From the NCBI GenBank assembly GCA_036654795.1, contig JAVVRI010000122.1, forward strand, positions 1 to 8,640: a stretch of DNA of 8,640 bases, in the 5' to 3' direction. A program made the position numbers and the translations under genes. The notes beneath the pieces were generated by a model. That model was not told the DNA's origin. It was given only the letters and a program-made list of their open reading frames with translations, and ran no database searches. Position 1 is the first letter of the stretch. Each line of letters starts with the position of its first letter. Positions 1-6,874 of the stretch are shown one piece after another. The stretch comes from JAVVRI01 sp036654795. Lineage in GTDB: Bacteria; Bacteroidota; Bacteroidia; Bacteroidales; Tannerellaceae.

Positions 1-32
1 AACGTGGAAGATTAATTCTAAAGATTATCATA

Positions 33-917
33 CTATCTTCTGCGTCTAGGTCGCTGTTTGTCTCCGGTTGGTATGCTGCCGCTTTTTCCTCTGTTTCTTG
101 GGTTGGCTGCGTGTGGTTTGGCGACCTCTCTTGTTTGTTGCTTTGAGTGTCCGGGGGGACGTGGCAGTTGTTTGGGCGCTTGTACTTTCGAGGCTTGTTC
201 CCCACTGTCCGAACCTTCCACCATTTCGATTATGGTCTTTACTTCCTGCTCGGTCAGTTCGCGCCATTTTCCATGAGGTAATCCTTTGAGTGTGATATTC
301 ATTATGCGCACCCGTTCCAGCTTTTCAACGTTGTAGCGCAACATCATGCACATCCGGCGAATTTGACGGTTAAGGCCTTGTACCAGTAGGATGCGAAAGC
401 TTCGTTCGTTTTCGCGAAACACTTTGCAGGGTAGTGTGAGTGTACCGTCCTCCAGTTTCATGCCAGCAGACATACGTTGGATGAAGTCATCCGTAATTGG
501 TTTGTTTACGGCTACTATATATTCTTTTTGGTGGGCATTGCCGGCACGAAGTATTTTGTTGACAATATCGCCATCGCTGGTCAAAAGAATCAAGCCTTGC
601 GACAGTTTATCCAAACGTCCGATAGGGAAGATACGCTCGCGGTGCTTTACGTAGCTGATGATGTTTGTCCGGTCGCTCAAATCGGTGGTGCAGGTGATGC
701 CTACCGGCTTGTTCAGCACGATATAGACGCGTTTTTTTGCCTTTTCGAACCCTTTGATCATCTCTCCGTCTACTGCCACTCGGTCAGTGGGTAGAACCAT
801 GTAACCAATCACAGCTTCGCGACCATTGATTGTTACACGACCCTGCTCTATATAAGCATCGGCTTCTCGACGCGAGCAATAACCCGAGTCGGCAATATAC
901 TTGTTTAAACGTATCAT
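33..917 (-). CDS. rluF: RluF-family 23S rRNA pseudouridine synthase
   Basis: The 294-residue protein should isomerise a uridine to pseudouridine in 23S rRNA. E. coli RluF acts at U2604 and also on tRNA-Tyr. An S4-type RNA-binding domain fills residues 1-60 (RLNKYIADSGYCSRREAD). The catalytic motif GRLDKLSQGL is at 100-109, with D103 the predicted nucleophilic aspartate. The motif LVQGLNRQIRRM (178-189) and the downstream KLERVRIMNI (199-208) match RluF rather than RluB, RluE or RsuA, as I recall those families. The ATG at 917 is supported because the S4 domain begins at residue 3, as the family requires. Length is close to E. coli RluF (about 290). Residues 234-294 form a low-complexity tail rich in Pro, Lys and Arg, ending in four arginines. 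This tail is probably disordered and RNA-binding, which is inference. The gene is divergent from the lipase gene. Its downstream neighbour lies outside the window. Confidence 0.93.
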   Translation of the reverse strand: MIRLNKYIADSGYCSRREADAYIEQGRVTINGREAVIGYMVLPTDRVAVDGEMIKGFEKAKKRVYIVLNKPVGITCTTDLSDRTNIISYVKHRERIFPIGRLDKLSQGLILLTSDGDIVNKILRAGNAHQKEYIVAVNKPITDDFIQRMSAGMKLEDGTLTLPCKVFRENERSFRILLVQGLNRQIRRMCMMLRYNVEKLERVRIMNITLKGLPHGKWRELTEQEVKTIIEMVEGSDSGEQASKVQAPKQLPRPPGHSKQQTREVAKPHAANPRNRGKSGSIPTGDKQRPRRRR

Positions 918-922
918 GCGTT

Positions 923-930
923 CAAAGATA
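923..930 (-). promoter_or_regulatory. Bacteroidetes -7 box for rluF
   Basis: On the minus strand the sequence reads TATCTTTG, an exact match to the Bacteroidetes -7 consensus TAnnTTTG. It ends only five bases (AACGC) before the rluF ATG. No good TTTG -33 box is seen 19-21 bp upstream. If used, transcription would begin at or within a couple of bases of the start codon, giving an almost leaderless mRNA. Confidence 0.5.
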
Positions 931-956
931 CGATTATTTCATAAAACTCCATACAT

Positions 957-989
957 TTTGTTGAAAGTAGAATCTCTTTCTTACATTTG
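957..989 (+). promoter_or_regulatory. Bacteroidetes-type promoter for the hydrolase lipoprotein gene
   Basis: TTTG at 957-960 and TACATTTG at 982-989 are separated by 21 bp. Both match the Bacteroides consensus (TTTG, 19-21 bp, TAnnTTTG). The -7 box ends 17 bases before the ATG at 1007. The expected transcript start is therefore about 993, leaving a leader of roughly a dozen A-rich bases (AATAAAAACAAATGAT) with no Shine-Dalgarno. This is the only promoter in the window with both boxes intact. Confidence 0.65.
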
Positions 990-1006
990 TAATAAAAACA
1001 AATGAT

Positions 1007-2206
1007 ATGAAACGTAATCTTATTGTAGTGCTATCCACCGTTATAGCCCTATTCTTATTTCAGTCCTGTGCGCATGAGGACGATCCTCAGCCGCTACCCC
1101 AAAATAGGTATTTGACCGGAGTCATTACCGAACGCCACTATACGAAAGCTGATCTGATAGGGGTGCTTAATAGTTTTATACCCGGTATGGATTTTGCTGC
1201 TACACCTGTAGGAGCACTGATTTGTGACGTGGATATAGCTGCTATTACCTACACAACGACCGGGGTTGACGGTAAAAAGGTGGAGGCTTCGGGTATTGTT
1301 GCCATGTGTTCCGATACGGAGAGTTACGACAATCTGCTGAGTGTGCAGCATATTACCTTGGATCAGGAAGAAGCTCCCTCGAAGATGCTTTTCAACCTTG
1401 AAATAGTGCCGGTTTTCCGAAAACGTATTGTGGTGATGGCGGATTACTTGGGTTACGGAGTCAGCGAAACTCCTACACGCCAGCATCCTTATCTTCACAT
1501 CGCCACCACCGGTACGGCGTGTGCCGATATGATTGAGGCTGCCCGCGAGTATTTGCATGATAAAGGAATTAGGCAAAACAGTGATCAGGTGGAATTGCTC
1601 GGTTACTCACAAGGAGGAACTTCGACTATTGCTACCCTGATTGAATTAACGAAGCGTGGACAGTCCTCCTTGATAGCAAGTGTGCATGCCGGTGGCGGGG
1701 CATACGATCTGATAGGTGTATTAAACCGTTTTATAGCAGAAGGCAATACGCTTTATTCGCGTTCAGGCTACTCGCCGTATCTTATTCGGGGTATGGAATA
1801 CGGTGAGCAGCTTGTTTTAGACCAGTCAAAGATTTATGCGCCCCGCCTCTTAAACGAAGGCATCTTGAAACAGTTGGACGTCCAACCTCTTTCCGCTTGG
1901 CACGAGATCTTGGGTCAAGACCTCACCCAAGTGATCCATCCTGATTTTTATGCCCCCAACTTCAACGGAAACAAAGACATTCACAAATTAATGGCTGCTC
2001 TGGAAAAGAATTCCCTGATCACAATGGATCTTCCTGACGTGCCGATAACACTTTATCATAGTAAAATGGACGATATCATCCCCTATGCCAATGCAGAAGC
2101 GGCTCACGCCAAGTGGAAAGGCTCTAAACTGGTAGTCCTTACTTCCAAAGGACACGTCCGGGCAGGTGTGGAATTTATGCTTCGATATCTGGGCTTCTTT
2201 TCTTAA
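1007..2206 (+). CDS. Secreted alpha/beta-hydrolase lipoprotein (secretory-lipase type)
   Basis: The 399-residue protein has a lipoprotein signal peptide: MKRN, a hydrophobic stretch at 5-18, and lipobox FQSC with the lipidated Cys at 21. The residues after it, CAHEDDPQ, are acidic. Acidic residues just after the Cys resemble the Bacteroidetes export signal for the outer face of the outer membrane, so surface display is plausible but inferred. The catalytic domain is an alpha/beta hydrolase. Its nucleophile elbow GYSQGG at 199-204 has S201 as nucleophile. D355 in HSKMDDIIP fits the acid position, and H383 in TSKGHVRAG the histidine. The stretch DYLGYGVSETPTRQHPYL (146-163) followed by DMIEAAREYL is typical of secretory lipases and related esterases. 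The substrate cannot be read from sequence; an ester such as a lipid or an acylated glycan is likely. The gene appears monocistronic, with its own promoter and a shared terminator after it. Confidence 0.85.
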   Translation: MKRNLIVVLSTVIALFLFQSCAHEDDPQPLPQNRYLTGVITERHYTKADLIGVLNSFIPGMDFAATPVGALICDVDIAAITYTTTGVDGKKVEASGIVAMCSDTESYDNLLSVQHITLDQEEAPSKMLFNLEIVPVFRKRIVVMADYLGYGVSETPTRQHPYLHIATTGTACADMIEAAREYLHDKGIRQNSDQVELLGYSQGGTSTIATLIELTKRGQSSLIASVHAGGGAYDLIGVLNRFIAEGNTLYSRSGYSPYLIRGMEYGEQLVLDQSKIYAPRLLNEGILKQLDVQPLSAWHEILGQDLTQVIHPDFYAPNFNGNKDIHKLMAALEKNSLITMDLPDVPITLYHSKMDDIIPYANAEAAHAKWKGSKLVVLTSKGHVRAGVEFMLRYLGFFS

Positions 2207-2262
2207 TCTGGGCATTGGTTGACGGATTATCAGAATTATCGGACGATCAGAAAAGACACAAA

Positions 2263-2297
2263 AAAAGCGGATATCCCATTACAGGGTATCCGCTTTT
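2263..2297. terminator. Bidirectional intrinsic terminator between convergent genes
   Basis: The arms AAAAGCGGATATCCC (2263-2277) and GGGTATCCGCTTTT (2284-2297) pair with one bulged T around the six-base loop ATTACA. On the plus strand the hairpin is followed by a T-rich run (TTTTCTTATTATT), which suits the hydrolase gene. On the minus strand it is followed by seven Ts, which suits the TPR lipoprotein gene. Its position between two convergent stop codons (2206 and 2319) supports a shared terminator. Confidence 0.88.
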
Positions 2298-2318
2298 CTT
2301 ATTATTAGTCGCTTTTGC

Positions 2319-4010
2319 TTACTTTACCAATGAAGTGAAGTCAGCGTTAGTTGCATACTTTGCAAATTCCAAGTCGATAGCAGCTTCTTTAGCCATAGCC
2401 TTGTCTGCAGCGATAGCAGCTTTCAGGTTGCTGATCACACCGCTAGCGTCGTTTGTACGAGCAGCTACGATAGCTTTCAGGTAAGAAGTTGTAGCGTCAG
2501 CCTTAGATACAGCGTTCAAAGTCTGCAATGCCTTGCTGTAGTCCTTAACAAGGATTTGAGCCAGAGCAGCATTGTTTGTTTTGCTTGCACCGAAAGAGTT
2601 AACAGCCTTAGCATATTCGCCTTGTTGCAGATAAAGAACGCCCAGAGCTTCGCTTAATTCAGCTACACCAGCAGCGTTACCAAACAATTGTTGAGCCTTA
2701 GCTTGGTCACCCTTTGTCAAAGCGATCAGACCTAAGTTCATGTTAGCTTCGTTGTTAGCCTTAACAGAGTTAGACTTGTTGAACATTTCTTCAGCCTTAG
2801 CCACGTCGCCAGCGAAGAAACGCATCATACCGATGTTGTTCCAAGTGCGGTAGCAGTTAGGATATTGCTCAGATGCCTTTACATAGATAGCTTCTTTTTC
2901 AGCAGCATTGTTTGTCAATGTAGAAGCATAAAGAATTTCTTCGATGTTCAAAGACTTAGGATCGCTCTTAGCCAATGCGCTGATTTCGTCGTCAGATTTG
3001 CCGATGATTTCTACGTTAGCTGTTAAGCGTGAACGACGCAGTTGAGGAAGGATCTCTTCAGCCAATACGCTGAATACAGAAGACATGTTTTTGATTTCCT
3101 TATCTCTTTGTTCAGGATCTGTGTACATGCTCAGCACGCGAAGTACTAAGTCTTTGTCTTGAATGTTAGAAGCAGAAACTAATTCTTGGAAACCTTCCCA
3201 GTCTTCAGCTGTGTAACGAGCTGTGATAGGAGCTTCTACTTTTTGTTTCTTCATCTCTTTTGTCAAATACTTGTTCGTATTCTTTTCACGGTTTTCTGAC
3301 AACTTCGTGTTCAGGTCCATAGCACCATCAGGAGAAGCGTAAGCAGAAATTTCAACAGCTACATTTTTGTTAGGAGCATCGTTAGCATCCTTAACCAAAG
3401 CCTGCCAGTCTTTCATTTCTTGGCTGTTCAGTTCTTTTGCGCGAAGTTCAGCTTGTTGGATCAAGAACATGATCTTAGCTTCGTGAGCTTCTTTGATGAT
3501 ACGTTGGAATTTGTCTGCTGCGATAGCTGCTGTTGCAGTACCTGCGTTAGCCAATTCAGAAGTTGCGAGTACGCCTTCACCGATCTTTACGTCCGGCAAT
3601 TTAACTGTCTTGTTCTTGATCTTAGCTTCGAAAGTAAGGAACAATTCAGATTTCTTCATTTCAGGTTTGTAAGTGAAAGTAGATTTCATTGTTACATTGG
3701 CACCTTCTTTTTGAGGAATTACCTGATTGTTACCCTTTACTTTTTCACCTTGGTAGGTGTAAGAGGTACCCCAAGCTTCGCCACCTTGGTAACGGAGTAC
3801 CGGTGTTACGGTTACAACAGCTTTCTTGTTGAACCATTTTGCGGGGAATGTTGCGTTGATTGTTACTGGTACTTTACCTCCGATAGCCTCTAACGGTTGC
3901 GGTTCAGCTTTGATGTACTGCTCTGCCAACGGTTTCAACTTGTTAGAACAAGAAGAAAAGGTTACGATTGCTGCCAAAACGAAGAATGGCAATAAAAACT
4001 TTTTGTTCAT
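2319..4010 (-). CDS. Lipoprotein with OmpA-like region and C-terminal TPR repeats
   Basis: The 563-residue protein starts MNKKFLLPFF, with lipobox FSSC and Cys21 as the lipidated residue. Residues 45-145 look like a beta-rich domain of unknown type. Residues 178-250 contain an OmpA-like pattern: VEISAYASPDG (219-229) followed by LNTKLSENREKNTNKYL (233-249). This includes the Asp and Arg positions that contact diaminopimelate in OmpA-family peptidoglycan-binding domains. A further strand, RLTANVEIIG (328-337), may close the fold after a helical insertion with the motif YTAEDWEGFQELV. TPR-like helical pairs follow at about 386-418, 421-450 and 452-477, with degenerate ones to about 540. It is probably an abundant periplasmic or outer-membrane lipoprotein that anchors to peptidoglycan and holds partners. 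Its true role is unknown to me. Codon choice looks narrow (many AAC, GAA, GCT), suggesting high expression. The start is set by the signal peptide, and the initiation region is AT-rich. Confidence 0.9.
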   Translation of the reverse strand: MNKKFLLPFFVLAAIVTFSSCSNKLKPLAEQYIKAEPQPLEAIGGKVPVTINATFPAKWFNKKAVVTVTPVLRYQGGEAWGTSYTYQGEKVKGNNQVIPQKEGANVTMKSTFTYKPEMKKSELFLTFEAKIKNKTVKLPDVKIGEGVLATSELANAGTATAAIAADKFQRIIKEAHEAKIMFLIQQAELRAKELNSQEMKDWQALVKDANDAPNKNVAVEISAYASPDGAMDLNTKLSENREKNTNKYLTKEMKKQKVEAPITARYTAEDWEGFQELVSASNIQDKDLVLRVLSMYTDPEQRDKEIKNMSSVFSVLAEEILPQLRRSRLTANVEIIGKSDDEISALAKSDPKSLNIEEILYASTLTNNAAEKEAIYVKASEQYPNCYRTWNNIGMMRFFAGDVAKAEEMFNKSNSVKANNEANMNLGLIALTKGDQAKAQQLFGNAAGVAELSEALGVLYLQQGEYAKAVNSFGASKTNNAALAQILVKDYSKALQTLNAVSKADATTSYLKAIVAARTNDASGVISNLKAAIAADKAMAKEAAIDLEFAKYATNADFTSLVK

Positions 4011-4083
4011 AATTTAATGTAAGTTTAAAATGTTACTATATTTATATATTCACTTCTAGAATAGTCCTTCAGCCATCAATATG

Positions 4084-4091
4084 CAAAACTA
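4084..4091 (-). promoter_or_regulatory. -7 box for the TPR lipoprotein gene
   Basis: On the minus strand this reads TAGTTTTG, matching TAnnTTTG. No clear TTTG is found 19-21 bp upstream. The predicted transcript start is near 4080, giving an AT-rich leader of about 70 bases before the ATG at 4010. That is a normal geometry and makes this the best promoter candidate for the gene. Confidence 0.5.
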
Positions 4092-4278
4092 AAGCATTTT
4101 TTTGTTATGGATAGCATAGATGCGACAAATTCTTCTCAATTAAGACTTATTAATACATGTAATATCCAGTTGTATTATATATGTATGCAATATAGGAACT
4201 ATTCCGATGATATTTGCTATTTCCCTCTATAATTTTTATTAAGTACTACCCTCTGTCCTTTTGTTCCTTTTACTCTAT

Positions 4279-4299
4279 CCCCCCTTTTTAAGGAGGGGG
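4279..4299. other. C-tract/G-tract hairpin downstream of the protease gene
   Basis: CCCCCC, a TTTTTAAGGA spacer and GGGGG can form a short GC stem. It lies 20 bases past the protease stop codon, where a terminator would be expected. On the minus strand, however, it is followed by ATAGAGTAAAAGG with no T-run, so it does not fit a classic intrinsic terminator for that gene. It may instead trim or protect the 3' end, or be a dispersed intergenic element. Its role is uncertain. Confidence 0.4.
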
Positions 4300-4318
4300 T
4301 TATTGTATATATTTTCGA

Positions 4319-6556
4319 TTAAAAGAGCAGTTTGCTCGTGTGTTGTTTGCCCGCATAAGTGACCTTTGCCAGATATATTCCGGGTTGGCTTATGGCAGCG
4401 ACTATTGTTGCTTGGTTGCCTTCAATTTGGTTTTCCTGAATCTTTCGCCCGTCTGTTGTCAATAGGGTGAACGTGGCTTGCCGGATGTTCTCTGGTAGCT
4501 GCAGGTGGATTGTTTTCCCCTCTGCACTGAGAATTATCAGTACTTCCGGCTTTGCTGCGAGGGTGGCATTGCTTACCTGACCTCCGGCTTGTATCACGGG
4601 GTCGATAAACAGCGAGGTGGTAAGGGGCATTATGGGATGATCGCTGGCCTTGATCCATTGTGATTGGTAGTTGACCCAACTGGTGTTGCGTGTGGAAGCG
4701 CCTTTGGGAAGGTTAAAAGTCTCGAAAGAGATACCTTGGGGTGCTGTCAGGCGGTAACCAACGTAAAATGCGCCATTTACTTTGACCTCTTTGCTGAACG
4801 CAATGTAGCTTTCTTGTGCTCGGTTGAGTGGCTTGTTCGTCTCTTGAAAATTAACGTCTAATCTCATATAATTGCTGTAGGTAGGGCGGAAGGGTTCGGC
4901 ATGTATTTGTGTGATGGGATGCCCTTCGCCGCTATAGACGATGATTTCCACCTTCAGGTTTTTCGCTGTCTCCGAGATAGACGGAGTAACTAGATAGGCG
5001 CCATGCAGGGTTGCTTCGCCATTAGCGTTATATTCTTCTAGATAAAGATTGGTGCCCAGCGAGTTGCTGCCAAATAAATAGCCTGTAGCTGGTGCGGACA
5101 GTGCGGCCGTTTCGATCTCTTCCTGTTTCCCGTTTCTCTGTACGTTGCTGAGGCGGTAGCAGGGGTTACCGGCGTATGGATCTAGCCCATCGCATTGCGT
5201 TCTGTCATTCTTCTTTTGCGGATCGAGCCAATATTTCAGTTGCTCCGTTGGTTTCTCGGACGGTGTCCAAGCGGCGGTCAGCGCATAATAATAGTCATCT
5301 ACCGGATTGTTACAGAAGGATGAACCTCCCGATAATGCGCCAACAATGCGGTTGGTTGAATCGAACAGCGGCGAGCCGGAAGAGCCGCCGGCTGTTATCC
5401 CTAAACTCCAGCGCTTCACGCGCCAATGCGCTTGTTCTTGAAAGGTATAACCGCCTGAAGTTAAGGAGACTTTTTCTAATTCCTGATCAGACAGGCTGAT
5501 CCGTTTTACGCTACCTCTCGGATGGTGGATGCCGGCATAAGGAGGTATTCCTCCGTCCTTCGCGTTCCATCCGGCGTAATAAGGCTGGTAGTAGGCGGGG
5601 GGCGTCTCTATCAACTCTAGTAGCGCCATGTCTGTCTTTTCATAGACTGCCCGGTAATGGGCAGAAGCCACGGACATCTCCTCCGTACCCCGCAACGTTT
5701 GCGTGCAAAGAGGGCTGTCGTAGTTAAAGAAGCAGACAATGCTGTTGGCCACCTTTTCGTAGTCCGGATTGGTCACGGTAAATCCATTATTCAGACAATG
5801 TGAGGCGGTTAGCAGGTAAGGCACCCCGCTACCGGTGGTGGTGTTTACTAATGCTCCTGTGCAAAGTGTGTTACCATTGATGATGAGCAATACGACACTC
5901 CGACCGTTTTTTTTGTACTGATTGTCCGTTCCAGGGTTGCAGGCCAGTGGTGGAGAGCATGTAAGGCTGGCATCGTCCAAAGTAGGCTCAACACCTTTTA
6001 ACTCGCGGTAGCCATGGTTTACTTCGCCAACCGTTAGTCTTCCGGCGAAAGTTGCTTTGGCAGGTTCCTGATATTCGATGATAAGTTCATCCCCCTCTAT
6101 CGGCGAGATGGGCAACAGTCCCAACGCTGAGTTATTCAGGTGGTTGAACGCACCCAGTATGTGTGTACGGCTACTATTATAAAGGAATAGTTGTGCCCCT
6201 TCCGGCAATTCGTATTCGGTAAATAGAATGTTGATAGATAGTGCCCCTTTCGAGCGGATTCCCAGCTGCCAGACGCGTGTACCGTCGGGTAGGGTAAAGG
6301 AGGTGCCTGAATTGCCCCGATTATAATCGGTCATAAACTTATAGGCAAAACGATAACCGGAGCGCAGGTCGCTTTCATTGAGCGAATCCATGCGTAACTC
6401 TTCTGCAACATCAAAAACAGGCATCTCCACAAACAGACCGGCATTCGAACTTCTGAATCGATTTTCCGGCAGTGGGCTGCCACCATGACTAACTTGCGCA
6501 TTTGTCCCGAATGCGATGAGCAGAAACAGTATATATATTACTGAATGTCTTTTCAT
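4319..6556 (-). CDS. Secreted lysyl-endopeptidase-like serine protease with T9SS-like C-terminal domain
   Basis: From the ATG at 6556 the protein has 745 residues. Residues 1-20 are a signal peptide ending in NA, and the mature chain starts with Gln21, a common junction in Bacteroidetes. Residues 25-185 resemble the propeptide of lysyl endopeptidases. The trypsin-fold domain (about 195-460) has H253 in TASHC, D309 in KTDMALLEL and S393 in GGSSGSPL. Other motifs shared with Achromobacter protease I, recalled from memory, are AGWN, GIHHP, KRIS and WLDP...DGLD. D421 sits nine residues before W430, as the Lys-selecting Asp225 sits before Trp234 in that enzyme, so cleavage after lysine is inferred. 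A beta-rich region (about 480-660) follows. Residues 670-745 look like a T9SS type A sorting domain, with QPGIYLAKVTYAGKQHTSKLLF-like ending. I reject the in-frame ATG at 6631 because it would place the -7 box inside the coding region and add 25 residues before the signal peptide. Confidence 0.88.
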   Translation of the reverse strand: MKRHSVIYILFLLIAFGTNAQVSHGGSPLPENRFRSSNAGLFVEMPVFDVAEELRMDSLNESDLRSGYRFAYKFMTDYNRGNSGTSFTLPDGTRVWQLGIRSKGALSINILFTEYELPEGAQLFLYNSSRTHILGAFNHLNNSALGLLPISPIEGDELIIEYQEPAKATFAGRLTVGEVNHGYRELKGVEPTLDDASLTCSPPLACNPGTDNQYKKNGRSVVLLIINGNTLCTGALVNTTTGSGVPYLLTASHCLNNGFTVTNPDYEKVANSIVCFFNYDSPLCTQTLRGTEEMSVASAHYRAVYEKTDMALLELIETPPAYYQPYYAGWNAKDGGIPPYAGIHHPRGSVKRISLSDQELEKVSLTSGGYTFQEQAHWRVKRWSLGITAGGSSGSPLFDSTNRIVGALSGGSSFCNNPVDDYYYALTAAWTPSEKPTEQLKYWLDPQKKNDRTQCDGLDPYAGNPCYRLSNVQRNGKQEEIETAALSAPATGYLFGSNSLGTNLYLEEYNANGEATLHGAYLVTPSISETAKNLKVEIIVYSGEGHPITQIHAEPFRPTYSNYMRLDVNFQETNKPLNRAQESYIAFSKEVKVNGAFYVGYRLTAPQGISFETFNLPKGASTRNTSWVNYQSQWIKASDHPIMPLTTSLFIDPVIQAGGQVSNATLAAKPEVLIILSAEGKTIHLQLPENIRQATFTLLTTDGRKIQENQIEGNQATIVAAISQPGIYLAKVTYAGKQHTSKLLF

Positions 6557-6563
6557 ATTGTCG

Positions 6564-6571
6564 CAAAGATA
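6564..6571 (-). promoter_or_regulatory. -7 box just upstream of the protease start
   Basis: On the minus strand this reads TATCTTTG, the same eight bases as the box before rluF. It is followed by CGACAAT and then the ATG at 6556. No TTTG -33 box is present at the usual distance. If active, the mRNA leader would be only a few bases long. The box also argues against translation starting at 6631. Confidence 0.5.
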
Positions 6572-6648
6572 GCGCTTTAATTTGAAAGAAGGGGATATGA
6601 AATGCAGAATATAGGTCAACCGCATCAACAATTCAACTTGGTCTTATC

Positions 6649-6656
6649 CAAAGTTA
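6649..6656 (-). promoter_or_regulatory. Alternative upstream -7 box for the protease gene
   Basis: The minus strand reads TAACTTTG, also matching TAnnTTTG, with no convincing -33 partner. It would give a leader of roughly 85-90 bases, a more usual length than the box at 6564-6571. Either or both may be used. Confidence 0.3.
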
Positions 6657-6817
6657 AACCGTAATAAGTCTTTTCATAGGTCTATACAGCTTCCAACGTT
6701 CTAATGCTGGATCTCGCAACGTTTCGCGTTATCTCCTTTTCATTTGCTCAGTATGAAAGTTGTTGCCGAGGGCATCTTTCGTTTGCACTATGCGAACACA
6801 GGGGATATACATATATG

Positions 6818-6844
6818 TTTTTCGAAAAAGGCGTACGCCTTTTT
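6818..6844. repeat. Two overlapping perfect palindromes upstream of fumarase
   Basis: AAAAAGGCGTACGCCTTTTT at 6825-6844 is a perfect 20-bp palindrome. It shares its AAAAA with a second perfect 12-bp palindrome, TTTTTCGAAAAA, at 6818-6829. The end of the larger palindrome falls where the -33 region of the fumarase promoter should be (22 bp before the -7 box). It could be an operator for a dimeric regulator. As RNA it could also form an 8-bp stem with a GTAC loop. No plus-strand gene precedes it, so a terminator role would require an unseen small transcript. Confidence 0.6.
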
Positions 6845-6866
6845 ACGCAATACAGAAATAAATCCG

Positions 6867-6874
6867 TATTTTTG
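6867..6874 (+). promoter_or_regulatory. -7 box for the fumarase gene
   Basis: TATTTTTG matches TAnnTTTG. Twenty-one bases upstream lies TTTA (6842-6845), a partial match to the TTTG -33 box that overlaps the end of the 20-bp palindrome. The predicted start near 6878 leaves a leader of about 40 AT-rich bases, with AAAAGAT directly before the ATG at 6918. Confidence 0.55.

Larger units (their letters stand above)
4011..4318. other. 308-bp AT-rich intergenic region between two minus-strand genes
   Basis: This gap separates the protease stop codon from the TPR lipoprotein start. It holds the -7 box at 4084-4091 and a G/C-tract hairpin at 4279-4299. The rest, about 4092-4278, is very AT-rich. I see no ORF with a credible start, no RNA gene I recognise and no repeat of note there. 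Confidence 0.7.

Noticed and set aside
1094..1576. 160-codon minus-strand frame inside the hydrolase gene
   Set aside because: It is antisense to a well-supported hydrolase. Its product has no domain or leader and looks like a shadow.
2215..2484. 89-codon plus-strand frame after the hydrolase gene
   Set aside because: It contains the bidirectional terminator and then lies antisense to the TPR lipoprotein gene, whose coding signal is strong.
6557..6631. N-terminal extension of the protease reading frame from an ATG at 6631
   Set aside because: It would add 25 residues ahead of a complete signal peptide and would run through the TATCTTTG -7 box. The ATG at 6556 is better.
6694..6723. CAACGTT repeated twice, 23 bp apart
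   Set aside because: A seven-base repeat occurring twice in an AT-rich spacer is not enough to call an operator.
6729..6794. Short protein-like minus-strand stretch (reads ALGNNFHTEQMKRR) in the divergent spacer
   Set aside because: It is only about 21 codons before a stop, without a start codon and ribosome-binding site in the right place. I could not tie it to any family, so a gene remnant is not supported.
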